A DNA stretch of 64,000 bases, taken from CAYSGX01 sp964518215 (lineage in GTDB: Bacteria > Bacteroidota > Bacteroidia > Chitinophagales > CAIOSU01). The translations under genes and the position numbers were made by a program. The stretch covers positions 1 through 64,000 of the forward strand of contig CAZFFP010000008.1 of the NCBI GenBank assembly GCA_964518215.1, given 5' to 3'. Positions 34,183 to 42,333 of this stretch are shown here, one piece after another. Position 1 is the stretch's first letter; the number at the start of each line of letters is the position of its first letter. The notes beneath the pieces are model-generated. The model was not told where the DNA came from, made no database searches, and saw only the letters and a list, made by a program, of their open reading frames with translations.

Positions 34183-35499
34183 ATGAAAACAAAAACGCTC
34201 AGAAAAAATAAGGTCAACGTTATTACTTTAGGTTGTTCAAAAAATTTGGTGGACAGCGAAGTGATGATGGCGCAACTGCGTGCCAACGAATTTGATGTGG
34301 CGCATCAAAGCGAAAAAAACGACAACCAAATTGTTATCATTAATACCTGTGGATTTATAGACCGGGCGAAAGAAGAATCTGTCAATACTATTTTGGAATA
34401 TGCCGAAGCAAAGTCTGAAGGAAAGATTGAAAAACTCTACGTTACCGGCTGTCTTTCGCAGCGCTATAAAGACAATCTCGAAGCAGAAATTCCGGAAGTA
34501 GATGCCTTTTTCGGAACATTGGAATTGCCCGCCTTACTCGAAAAATTAGGCGCTGACTATAAGCACGAATTGGTAGGCGAAAGAATTTTAACCACCGCTC
34601 CGCACTTTGCCTATCTGAAAATTTCGGAAGGCTGCAACCGCACTTGTTCGTTTTGCGCCATTCCATTGATGCGCGGTAAACATGTTTCAAAATCTATTGA
34701 AGAAATTGTTGCTGAAGCCAAAGGTTTGGTGCGCAACGGGGTGAAGGAAGTGATGCTTATTGCACAAGAACTCACCTATTATGGTTTGGATATTTACAAA
34801 AAACGCAGGCTCGATGATTTGCTGCGTGTATTGTCGGATGTAGATGGTTTGGAATGGATTCGGCTGCACTATGCCTACCCAAGTAAATTTCCTTTGGAAA
34901 TATTAGACGTGATGCGCGAGCGCGAAAATATTTGCAACTATTTAGACATGCCTTTGCAACATGCTTCAGATAATATGCTGAAAGCCATGAAGCGGCAAAT
35001 TACCAAAGCAGAAACCGAAGAACTGTTACAAACCATTCGCGAAAAAGTGCCGGGTATGGCGCTGCGCACTACTATGCTGGTGGGTTTTCCGGGCGAAACT
35101 GAAGACGATTTCGAACAACTGTGCCGATTTGTGGAAGCGCAACGATTTGAAAGGTTGGGCGTGTTTCAATACTCTCATGAAGAAAGCACCGGTGCTTACG
35201 ATTTTAAAGATGATGTTCCTGACGAAGTAAAAGAAGAGCGAGCAGCAATATTAATGGAAATACAAGAAGGCATTTCTTATGAATTGAATCAGGAAAAAAT
35301 CGGCAACACATACAAGGTGTTATTCGACAGGAAGGAAGGGGGGTATTTTATCGGAAGAACAGCATTCGATTCGCCCGAAGTGGATAATGAAGTGTTGGTG
35401 AAGGCTGATAAAAAAACTTATCTGCGCCTGGGCGATTTTGCCCATATAAAAATTACCGATGCCACCGAATTTGATTTGTATGGCGAAGTGGTGGATTAA
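34183..35499 (+). CDS. rimO: ribosomal protein S12 methylthiotransferase RimO
   Basis: RimO is a radical SAM enzyme that puts a methylthio group on an Asp of ribosomal protein S12. The 438-residue protein has the UPF0004 domain cysteines Cys18 (TLGCSKNLVDSE), Cys56 (NTCGFID) and Cys90 (VTGCLSQRY). The radical SAM cluster CNRTCSFC (Cys151, 155, 158) follows, and a C-terminal TRAM domain occupies about residues 375-438. The GCSKNLVDSE opening distinguishes RimO from MiaB. It starts 24 bases after gldC and ends directly against the next gene, tail to tail. Confidence 0.96.
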   Translation: MKTKTLRKNKVNVITLGCSKNLVDSEVMMAQLRANEFDVAHQSEKNDNQIVIINTCGFIDRAKEESVNTILEYAEAKSEGKIEKLYVTGCLSQRYKDNLEAEIPEVDAFFGTLELPALLEKLGADYKHELVGERILTTAPHFAYLKISEGCNRTCSFCAIPLMRGKHVSKSIEEIVAEAKGLVRNGVKEVMLIAQELTYYGLDIYKKRRLDDLLRVLSDVDGLEWIRLHYAYPSKFPLEILDVMRERENICNYLDMPLQHASDNMLKAMKRQITKAETEELLQTIREKVPGMALRTTMLVGFPGETEDDFEQLCRFVEAQRFERLGVFQYSHEESTGAYDFKDDVPDEVKEERAAILMEIQEGISYELNQEKIGNTYKVLFDRKEGGYFIGRTAFDSPEVDNEVLVKADKKTYLRLGDFAHIKITDATEFDLYGEVVD

Positions 35500-36540
35500 T
35501 CAATTTTTTTTCAGCAAAATAATATAGGCTGGAAAGTGGTCGCTGTAGCCACCCATATATGAACTGCCCACATAAGTTCTGAGCGGATAACCTTTGAATC
35601 GTCCGGTTTTTTGCAGCATGTATTCTTTTTTGAAAATGGCTGCTTCCTGAAAAAAATATCCTTGTTGTTCGCGGTTCAAAAAACTATGCGATACAATTAT
35701 CTGGTCGAACAAACTCCAGGTATCGTTCCAAGCTAATGTGCCGATACCTTTTTTGTAAAAATCCATAAATGGATTGAACATGGCTTCGGGCGATGTTACG
35801 TCTTTAATATATCTTTTGGCATTGAGCACCTTTGTTACACTTGAGTTGGTGGGGTTATCGTTCAGGTCGCCCATCACAATAATTTTTGCCGAATTATCTG
35901 TCGTAATAATCGAATCAATTTTTTGTTTGTTGACCGATGCCGCCAATTCTCTTAAATGCCGTGTGGCATCTTCTCCTCCTCTGCGAGAGGGCCAGTGGTT
36001 TACAAAAATGTGCAAAGGTTCTCCATCAAACATACCGGCAACATACAATACATCGCGGGTGTAATGTATGCTGCTGTCAGCACGATAGGTTGGCACAAAC
36101 AATGGTTCGCTGTGCAAGGGTTTGAAATATTTCGGGTTATACAGCAAAGCCACATCAATACCTCTCGCGTCTTTCGAGTCGTAGTGAACAATCTGGTAAA
36201 AGCGCGAACGCAATTTGGGCATGTTCACCAAATCTTCCAACACGCTTCTGTTTTCAATTTCGGCAACCCCCAGCACTGCAATTCCATGGTGCGATTTGTC
36301 AACGCCCATTTCAGAAATCACCCGCTCGAGTTTCGATAGTTTGTCTAAATATACTTTTCCGGTGTAGCGGTTGGCTCCTGTAGGAGTAAAATCATCATCT
36401 AGCACATCAGGTTGATTAATGGTGTCGAACAGGTTTTCGAGATTGTAAAAACCAATCAACCCAATTTTATAGTTGTTCTGTTGTGCGTGCGCAACAAAAA
36501 ATGCGAACCACAACAACAGCGATGTAAAAAGTATTCTCAT
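35500..36540 (-). CDS. exported endonuclease/exonuclease/phosphatase family protein
   Basis: This 346-residue secreted enzyme is of the EEP superfamily. A signal peptide covers residues 1-19 (ending AHAQ). Family motifs follow in order: GFYNLENLFDTIN, AVLGVAEIENRSVLEDL (with the metal-binding Glu), VNHWPSRRGG, VMGDLNDNP (Asp/Asn pair), and the terminal catalytic His in YSDHFPAYI. This is the group annotated as secreted nucleases or phosphatases, possibly scavenging phosphate from DNA or phosphoesters outside the cell. The substrate cannot be read from sequence. Confidence 0.88.
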   Translation of the reverse strand: MRILFTSLLLWFAFFVAHAQQNNYKIGLIGFYNLENLFDTINQPDVLDDDFTPTGANRYTGKVYLDKLSKLERVISEMGVDKSHHGIAVLGVAEIENRSVLEDLVNMPKLRSRFYQIVHYDSKDARGIDVALLYNPKYFKPLHSEPLFVPTYRADSSIHYTRDVLYVAGMFDGEPLHIFVNHWPSRRGGEDATRHLRELAASVNKQKIDSIITTDNSAKIIVMGDLNDNPTNSSVTKVLNAKRYIKDVTSPEAMFNPFMDFYKKGIGTLAWNDTWSLFDQIIVSHSFLNREQQGYFFQEAAIFKKEYMLQKTGRFKGYPLRTYVGSSYMGGYSDHFPAYIILLKKN

Positions 36541-36652
36541 GAGATTTTCCGAATGAAAAACAAAGCTAAATAAATAGTGTCAGGCATTTACGTAATCGTA
36601 AGCGCTTAATATTGGTTTAACAATGAAAGCAGCGCGGTGGGAGAGGAGCCGT

Positions 36653-37081
36653 TCATTTTTTTGCTTTCACCACATGCTTCAGCAGAAACTGTTCGGCACT
36701 CAGCACCGGTATGTCAGAAAAGTAGAAGTCATTTTGGTCTTCCGTAACAATGTATTTGCATTTGGCTTGTAAGGCTGAAAAATATTGTAAGCCGTCTTCA
36801 AAATCTTCTATGGATTTATTGGTAGCAGCTTTTTTCACAGTAATTTCGTCAATGCTCGTGATTTTTAATTTTTCGCTCAGCAGAACTATTTTCTTTTTCG
36901 CCAAAGCCGTTCCATTCTTTTTTTCGGTGAAATAAAAAGCGATTGCCAAACACAAGGGCGAAGTGTAAATCTGAAACTTTGAATTATCGGCAAGACTTAA
37001 TACACGGGCGCAATAGGTAAACAAGGGATATTCGTTGCACAATACCGTGATGAGAATATTGGCATCTAAGAACACTCTCAT
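36653..37081 (-). CDS. PIN-domain toxin (putative)
   Basis: This is a 142-residue PIN-domain protein, a candidate RNase toxin. The first acidic residue is Asp6 in MRVFLDANILI. The others likely sit at Glu95/Asp96 (DFEDGLQYFSA) and Asp115 (VTEDQNDF), the arrangement of the PIN metal site. Its ATG overlaps the stop of the DUF6364-like gene (37078-37081, ATGA), so the two are translationally coupled, with the antitoxin first in the message. A VapBC-like role is inferred. Target RNA is unknown. Confidence 0.82.
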   Translation of the reverse strand: MRVFLDANILITVLCNEYPLFTYCARVLSLADNSKFQIYTSPLCLAIAFYFTEKKNGTALAKKKIVLLSEKLKITSIDEITVKKAATNKSIEDFEDGLQYFSALQAKCKYIVTEDQNDFYFSDIPVLSAEQFLLKHVVKAKK

Positions 37082-37344
37082 TTTTTGGTTTTTGAACGGG
37101 TGTAATATTCCTTTTTGAGCGCTTTGTTAGAAACAGGCTTGCGCTGATAGGTAACTTCACCTTCACTTACCATGCTTACCCAATCGGCAACGGGAAGCTC
37201 ATCTAATGATGCGTAATTGGAATGCACTGTTTTGCTTAACAGAAATTCCACTAAGCGCGAAACACTGATATTGTTGGCTTCGGCAAAAGCTTTGGCTTTA
37301 TTTATAACCGCTTCATCGAAACTTAAAGTGATTTTGGTATCCAT
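37078..37344 (-). CDS. DUF6364-like antitoxin (putative)
   Basis: This is an 88-residue protein of the type that precedes PIN toxins in Bacteroidota. It begins with a ribbon-helix-helix-like segment, TKITLSFDEAVINKAKAFAEANNISVSRLVEFLL (residues 3-36), that could bind DNA. A charged tail that may wrap the toxin follows (KPVSNKALKKEYYTRSKTKK). It is first in the two-gene operon, and a perfect -7 element sits 19 bases upstream of the ATG, so autoregulation is plausible. Confidence 0.78.
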   Translation of the reverse strand: MDTKITLSFDEAVINKAKAFAEANNISVSRLVEFLLSKTVHSNYASLDELPVADWVSMVSEGEVTYQRKPVSNKALKKEYYTRSKTKK

Positions 37345-37362
37345 AACTTATGGTTTATACGA

Positions 37363-37370
37363 CAAAGTTA
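37363..37370 (-). promoter_or_regulatory. -7 promoter element of the toxin-antitoxin operon
   Basis: On the minus strand this reads TAACTTTG, an exact match to the TAnnTTTG consensus, and lies 19 bases upstream of the antitoxin ATG. The -33 region has no clear match. Confidence 0.45.
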
Positions 37371-37584
37371 AAAAAGATATACGTAAAGAAGAAATAATTT
37401 TTTGAGTTACAAAACAATAGAACGCTGATGACGCTGATAATTATGATTAAACAAGCTTAATACTGAACAAATTCAGCAAATTATATTAGATATTATAAGT
37501 GCCACTTTGGCTGTTTTGCAATTAGAAAAATGTTTTCTTTATTTTGTGTTTTAGTTTAGAAAAAAGACCACATTAGCAAACTCT

Positions 37585-37947
37585 ATGTTATTATATAATT
37601 ACTTTTTTAACGAAACTCAAGAACAAGCTCGCAAAAGACTAACTAATAAGTTTAGAGGTAAGTATAGCAACACCAAGAATATTGATTTATTTTTTTCAAA
37701 AAGTGTCAGAGAAGGAATGTTGCATACAAGTCATCTGGCAAAAGACGTTTTTAGCGACAGAGTTGCTTCTCATTTATTCTTGGAGTTATTTTTATTGTTT
37801 CATGCTAATAAAAACTACACTGAAAGCCATACAAAAAGATGGATTAAAAAACATTATCCTGAAAAATTAAATACCAATCAAATTGATGAAATTCATAGGA
37901 CAGTGCTTATGCATTCCAAAGGACGCTATGGCTGTTTTAGCTGTTAG
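37585..37947 (+). CDS. hypothetical protein, AT-rich orphan
   Basis: I do not recognise this 120-residue protein. It is rich in Lys, His, Phe, Leu and Asn (MLLYNYFFNETQEQARKR, YTESHTKRWIKKHYPEKL), with no signal peptide or membrane segment. Near the C-terminus is a Cys pair (RYGCFSC) that could bind metal. The DNA is clearly more AT-rich than the housekeeping genes around it. It lies between the toxin-antitoxin pair and alaS, convergent with alaS, 28 bases from its stop. Whether it is expressed is uncertain. Confidence 0.5.
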   Translation: MLLYNYFFNETQEQARKRLTNKFRGKYSNTKNIDLFFSKSVREGMLHTSHLAKDVFSDRVASHLFLELFLLFHANKNYTESHTKRWIKKHYPEKLNTNQIDEIHRTVLMHSKGRYGCFSC

Positions 37948-37975
37948 TTATTTGTTTTATTTATCAGTTAATGCT

Positions 37976-40744
37976 TTAAAACTTCTTCTTCAGTTTCTCA
38001 ACCAACCCCTCCACCTCGCTCATACTTCCGGCACTTGCTTGTACAAAATCGGCAGGGCCACCGCCTTTAATGGTGGGGGCAAGTTCTTTGAGTAGTTGGT
38101 TGGCGTTTAATCCTAAAGAAGGGGCTACACGTAAATGCACCATGTTTTTATCTTTAATGGTAGTGGCTAATACTAAAACAAAATTATCTTTCAATTCTTG
38201 GGTAAGCTGCATGCCTAATTTGCGCAGGGCATCGGCAGTGTTTAGTTCTATTTTAGTGTTGGCATAAAACTTCACTGTGCCCAGCGTTTCTATGTTTTGC
38301 AAAATTTCGGCTTTCACCAGGGCAATTTGCTTGTCTTCCATTTGTTGCAATTGCTCTTTCAGTGTGGCGTTTTCGCTTTTCAGTGTATCTATAGATTTCA
38401 GAATGTCTTTAGTATTATTGAATGCTGCACGCACACTGGCTAGTTCGCCAATGGCATCGTTGGCTAATTCAATTGCCTTTAAACCCGTAACCGCTTCTAC
38501 CCTTCTAATGCCTGCGGCAACCGATGCTTCTGAAGTAATTTTAAAGAAACCTATTTGCCCGGTGCTTTGCACATGGCAGCCGCCACACAATTCAACCGAA
38601 TAGTTTTTATCGAAAACAATAACCCGCACTTTGTCGCCATACTTTTCGCCAAACAATGCCATAGCACCCAATGCCTTAGCATCGTTTATTGGCACATCGC
38701 GTCTTTCATCGAGATGTATGTTTTCTAAAATTTTATTGTTGACGATGGTTTCAATTTTCTTCAATTCTTCATCGGTTACTTTGCTGAAATGGCTGAAATC
38801 GAAACGCAGCTTGTCGGGTTCTACTAACGAGCCTTTTTGTTCTACGTGAGTGCCCAATACCTGACGCAAGGCTGCATGTAGCAAGTGGGTAGCACTGTGG
38901 TTTTTAATGGTGTTGCTGCGCAAATCATTATTTACTGTTGCGGTATAAGTTGCTTCAGGATGCTGTGGCAACTTATCGGTAAAGTGTACTATTAAATCAT
39001 TTTCTTTTTTGGTATCTACTACTTGCAGGGTTTCGCCATTGAAAGTGAGTGTGCCTTTATCGCCCACTTGTCCGCCACTTTCGGCATAGAAAGGCGTTTT
39101 ATCTAACACCACCTGAAACAACTCTTTATTCTTCTGGGTGATTTTACGATACTTTACAATGCGGCTTTCGGTTTGTAATTCATCGTAACCTACAAACTCC
39201 ACTTTGCTTACGGGTTGCACTTCAATCCAATCGGCAGCTTCGGTTTGAGTGGCTTCACGAGAACGGTTTTTCTGTTGTTCCATTTCTTTTTGGAAGCCTG
39301 ACTCATCAATTAATACACCTTTTTCATTAGCAATTAATCTTGTTAAGTCTATTGGAAACCCATAAGTATCAAATAATTCAAAGGCAAAGTTTCCATTTAT
39401 TTTATTTTGGTTTTTTGCTTTTGTAATTGCTAACTCAATTTTATCACTAGAACCGACTTTACTTAATATCTCATTGTATAAATCTGGTTTTGTAAACTTT
39501 GAAACAACTATTCCTTCCGCATTAAAATTTTCAATATTAAGTATTTCGGCAACATTATAATTGATGTTTTCAGTTGTATAAAATAGTATAGTCTCAAGTT
39601 TTTTTATTCCATTTCTCAAAGTTCTGAAAAAAGAAATCTCTTCTTCCTGAATTACCTTTTCTACCAATTGCTTTTGAGAAACAATTTCAGGGAATACTTC
39701 GCCCAATTGTTTTGAAAGAACAGCTACGAGCTTATACATAAACGGCTCTTCAAAACCTAAATAAGAATAACCATAGCGAATGGCTCTGCGCAAAATTCTT
39801 CTAATCACATACCCTGCACCTGTATTGCTGGGCAATTGTCCATCGGCAATCGTAAAAGCAACAGCACGAATGTGGTCAGAGATAACTCTGATGGCGATGT
39901 CTTCTTTACTATCGCTGCTGTTATAGGTTTTGCCGCTAAGTTGAGCAATAGTTTGAATTAAAGGAGCAAACACATCAGTATCATAATTACTGGTTTTGCC
40001 TTGAATGGCTACGCACAAACGCTCGAAGCCCATGCCTGTATCTACGTGTTGCTTGGCAAGTTTTATGAGCGAGCCATCGGCTTTACGTTCGAACTCCATA
40101 AACACGTTGTTCCAAATTTCAATTACCTGCGGGTGGCTTTCGTTTACTAAAGTTTTGCCATCTACTTTGCTTCTCTCTTCATTGCTGCGTAAATCGTAAT
40201 GTATCTCGCTGCAAGGACCACAGGGACCGGTATCGCCCATTTCCCAAAAGTTATCTTTCTTGTTGCCTTTCAAAATGCGGTCTTCGGCAATGTATTTTTT
40301 CCACTCGTTATAAGCTTCGGTATCGAAAGCAAGGTTTTCTTTTTCATCACCTTCAAAAACGGTAACATACAGGCGGTCGGTTTTTAAGCCATACACTTTA
40401 GTGAGCAATTCCCAACTCCACTCAATGGCTTCTTTTTTAAAGTAATCGCCAAAGCTCCAATTGCCCAACATTTCAAATAGCGTGTGGTGATAGGTATCTA
40501 CGCCCACTTCTTCTAAATCGTTATGCTTACCCGAAACACGCAAACACTTTTGAGTATCGGCAATGCGTGGGTGTGTGATGGGTTTGTTTCCGAGGAAAAT
40601 ATCTTTAAACGGTGCCATGCCGCTATTGATAAACATAAGGGTGGGATCGTCTTTTACTACGATGGGTGCTGAGGGCACAATGGTGTGTCCTTTGCTTCTA
40701 AAGAATTCTAAAAACTGTTTTCTTATTTCGTTGGAAGTCATCAT
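37976..40744 (-). CDS. alaS: alanyl-tRNA synthetase with an unusual internal insertion
   Basis: This class II synthetase charges tRNA-Ala. The 922-residue protein begins IRKQFLEFFRSKGHTIVPSAP, with motif 1 TLMFINSGMAPFKDIF, the block HHTLFEMLGNWSFGDYFK, and motif 3 GAGYVIRRILRRA. The editing domain includes NHSATHLLHAALR and CGGCHVQSTGQIG, followed by a coiled coil and the C-terminal C-Ala domain. The sequence between NGIKKLE and KINGNFAFELFDTYGFP (nt 39404-39592) holds 63 AT-rich residues where other AlaRS have roughly 10-15, which explains the excess over the usual 870-880. All visible motifs are intact, so it is likely active. Confidence 0.95.
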   Translation of the reverse strand: MMTSNEIRKQFLEFFRSKGHTIVPSAPIVVKDDPTLMFINSGMAPFKDIFLGNKPITHPRIADTQKCLRVSGKHNDLEEVGVDTYHHTLFEMLGNWSFGDYFKKEAIEWSWELLTKVYGLKTDRLYVTVFEGDEKENLAFDTEAYNEWKKYIAEDRILKGNKKDNFWEMGDTGPCGPCSEIHYDLRSNEERSKVDGKTLVNESHPQVIEIWNNVFMEFERKADGSLIKLAKQHVDTGMGFERLCVAIQGKTSNYDTDVFAPLIQTIAQLSGKTYNSSDSKEDIAIRVISDHIRAVAFTIADGQLPSNTGAGYVIRRILRRAIRYGYSYLGFEEPFMYKLVAVLSKQLGEVFPEIVSQKQLVEKVIQEEEISFFRTLRNGIKKLETILFYTTENINYNVAEILNIENFNAEGIVVSKFTKPDLYNEILSKVGSSDKIELAITKAKNQNKINGNFAFELFDTYGFPIDLTRLIANEKGVLIDESGFQKEMEQQKNRSREATQTEAADWIEVQPVSKVEFVGYDELQTESRIVKYRKITQKNKELFQVVLDKTPFYAESGGQVGDKGTLTFNGETLQVVDTKKENDLIVHFTDKLPQHPEATYTATVNNDLRSNTIKNHSATHLLHAALRQVLGTHVEQKGSLVEPDKLRFDFSHFSKVTDEELKKIETIVNNKILENIHLDERRDVPINDAKALGAMALFGEKYGDKVRVIVFDKNYSVELCGGCHVQSTGQIGFFKITSEASVAAGIRRVEAVTGLKAIELANDAIGELASVRAAFNNTKDILKSIDTLKSENATLKEQLQQMEDKQIALVKAEILQNIETLGTVKFYANTKIELNTADALRKLGMQLTQELKDNFVLVLATTIKDKNMVHLRVAPSLGLNANQLLKELAPTIKGGGPADFVQASAGSMSEVEGLVEKLKKKF
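39404..39592 (-). other. 63-codon AT-rich insertion within alaS
   Basis: This is the in-frame insertion described under alaS. Counting the bases of 39421-39600, 47 of 180 are G or C (26 percent), whereas a nearby 60-base line of the same gene (38641-38700) has 28 of 60. The encoded residues (TENINYNVAEILNIENFN and onward) show no known motif. Confidence 0.7.
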
Positions 40745-40778
40745 GTTTTATACTGAAATTCTTTATGAGTCGTTTGGT

Positions 40779-40786
40779 TATCTTTG
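40779..40786 (+). promoter_or_regulatory. -7 promoter element upstream of the M23 peptidase gene
   Basis: TATCTTTG matches TAnnTTTG exactly and points toward the M23 peptidase gene, 93 bases ahead of its ATG. The leader it would produce contains a TAGTCGG-type repeat and a short ORF. Confidence 0.4.
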
Positions 40787-40791
40787 TCGGC

Positions 40792-40821
40792 AGTCCAAAG
40801 TCCGTAGTCCATAGTCGGTAG
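40792..40821. repeat. AGTCCGTAGTC-type repeat, upstream copy
   Basis: AGTCC-AAAGTCC-GTAGTCC-ATAGTCGGTAG consists of tandem seven-base near-repeats (GTAGTCC). A related copy lies at 41854-41887, on the other side of the M23 peptidase gene. Confidence 0.65.
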
Positions 40822-40830
40822 AAAGACAAA

Positions 40831-40887
40831 ATGGAGGGCGCATTGGAAACCGATTTGCGAAATTACTTGAAAGAAACCGATGCGTAA
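40831..40887 (+). CDS. possible 18-codon leader ORF overlapping the M23 peptidase start
   Basis: This short frame (MEGALETDLRNYLKETDA) starts at an ATG and ends with a TAA that overlaps the ATG of the next gene by eight bases. The overlap arrangement resembles translational coupling. The residues are hydrophilic and look like real protein, but 18 codons is too short for a firm call. It might instead be chance. Confidence 0.25.
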   Translation: MEGALETDLRNYLKETDA

Positions 40888-41851
40888 AGTCAAATATGTT
40901 TACAACAAGCAAACGCTGCACTTTGAAAAATTCATTGTGCCGTGGTATATGCGCGTGCTGCGTTTTTTCGGTTTCCTGATTCTCACGTTGGTTATTGGTA
41001 TCGGGCTGACGATTCTGCTCTACAACTATATTGATTCGCCCAAAGAAAAACAACTCAAACGAGAAATTGCACAATTGCATTTTCAATACGAACTGATGGG
41101 CAAAAAACTCGACCAAATGGGTAAGGTGCTCACCGGACTCGAAGAGCGCGATGATAATATTTATCGGGTGATTTTCGAAGCCGAGGCTATTCCGCAGAGT
41201 GTGCGCGAAGCAGGCATGGGCGGTAGCATCAAATACCGCGACCTCGAAAATTACGACAACTCCGAGTTGATGATTTCCATTGCTTCGCAAATGGACCGAC
41301 TGGCGAAGAAAATGTATATACAATCGAAATCGTATGACGAAGTAAGCAAACTGATAAAAGACAAAGAGGTGATGCTGGCTTCTATTCCCGCCATTCAGCC
41401 GGTGGCGAATAAGGATTTGAAACGTTTCGCATCGGGCTACGGCATGAGGATTCACCCGATTTATAAAACCACGATGATGCACTGGGGGGTTGATTTTACC
41501 GCGCCTGTCGGCACCGAAATTTATTGCACGGGCAATGGTAAAGTGATTGACGTAACGCACGAAAGGCGCGGCTATGGCTATCATGTGGTGGTGGACCACG
41601 GCTTTGGTTATAAAACTTTATACGCTCACATGAGTCGTATTGTGGTGAAGAAAGGACAAAAAATAAATCGGGGCGAAGTGTTGGGATATATCGGAAATAC
41701 AGGCACTTCATCGGGTCCGCACCTGCACTATGAGGTGATTAAAAACGGACAGAAAGTAAATCCCATCAATTTCTTCTACAACGACCTCAGCCCCGAAGAA
41801 TACGAACAGATGATTGAAATTTCTGCCAATAATAATCAGGCGTTTGATTGA
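40880..41851 (+). CDS. M23 (LytM-type) peptidase, membrane-anchored
   Basis: This cell-wall endopeptidase or amidase-activator has 323 residues. A single TM (about residues 30-51, FFGFLILTLVIGIGLTILLYNY) is followed by a coiled-coil stalk (KQLKREIAQLHFQYEL), a helical region, and a C-terminal M23 domain. The M23 domain has MHWGVDFTAPVGTEIY (His and Asp ligands), HGFGYKTLYAHMS and GPHLHYEV with the HxH motif. All metal ligands are present, so it may be an active peptidase rather than an EnvC-like activator. It sits opposite alaS and is flanked by two related repeats. Confidence 0.92.
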   Translation: MRKVKYVYNKQTLHFEKFIVPWYMRVLRFFGFLILTLVIGIGLTILLYNYIDSPKEKQLKREIAQLHFQYELMGKKLDQMGKVLTGLEERDDNIYRVIFEAEAIPQSVREAGMGGSIKYRDLENYDNSELMISIASQMDRLAKKMYIQSKSYDEVSKLIKDKEVMLASIPAIQPVANKDLKRFASGYGMRIHPIYKTTMMHWGVDFTAPVGTEIYCTGNGKVIDVTHERRGYGYHVVVDHGFGYKTLYAHMSRIVVKKGQKINRGEVLGYIGNTGTSSGPHLHYEVIKNGQKVNPINFFYNDLSPEEYEQMIEISANNNQAFD

Positions 41852-41853
41852 GG

Positions 41854-41887
41854 AGTCTGTAGTTTGTTAGTCGGTAGTCAGTAGTGT
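41854..41887. repeat. AGTCGGTAGTCAGTAG-type repeat, downstream copy
   Basis: GGAGTCTGTAGTTTGTTAG followed by TCGGTAGTCAGTAGTG repeats the seven-base TAGTCGG/GTAGTCA pattern of the upstream copy at 40792-40821, directly after the stop of the M23 peptidase gene. Confidence 0.65.
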
Positions 41888-41970
41888 TCAACAGATTGTA
41901 TATAAGTTGTTTTCTTTTAGCGTGAAGAAATATTTTAATTTCGATTTTGTCGAATATCGCACATCGCATC

Positions 41971-42306
41971 ATGCCTTACAAAGAAAAAGAAATCACCAAA
42001 CTGTATTACTCCATTGGCGAAGTGGCAGAGATATTTAATGTATCTGCTTCGCTCATTCGCTATTGGGAAAATGAGTTTGATGTGCTGAAGCCGAAAAAGA
42101 ACAAGAAAGGCAACCGTATGTTTACCCCGCAGGATTTAGAAAACCTGCACCTCATTTATCATTTGGTGAAAGAAAGAGGCTTCACTCTCGAAGGCGCGAA
42201 AAAGAAACTGAAAGACAACCGCGAAGACACCGTTCACACACACAAAATTTTGCTCTCCCTCAACAAAATCAAAGATTTTATGACGGAGTTGAAGGAAAAT
42301 TTATAG
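41971..42306 (+). CDS. MerR family transcriptional regulator
   Basis: This is a 111-residue regulator with the MerR winged helix-turn-helix at its N-terminus: LYYSIGEVAEIFNVSASLIRYWENEFDVLKPKKNKKGNRMFTPQDLENLHLIYHLVKERGFTLEGAKK (residues 11-78). The remaining tail is a short helix with no effector-binding domain. The usual start is ATG 41971; the track extends 24 bases upstream. Bacteroidota MerR proteins of this short form have unknown ligands. It is divergent in sense from the methyltransferase gene that follows on the other strand. Confidence 0.88.
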   Translation: MPYKEKEITKLYYSIGEVAEIFNVSASLIRYWENEFDVLKPKKNKKGNRMFTPQDLENLHLIYHLVKERGFTLEGAKKKLKDNREDTVHTHKILLSLNKIKDFMTELKENL

Positions 42307-42333
42307 CATTCTTTAACATCACTTTTGCTTTGA

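Noticed and set aside
40779..40786. Shared promoter with alaS on the opposite strand
   Set aside because: The exact element points only to the plus strand. No TAnnTTTG was found for alaS on the minus strand within 100 bases.
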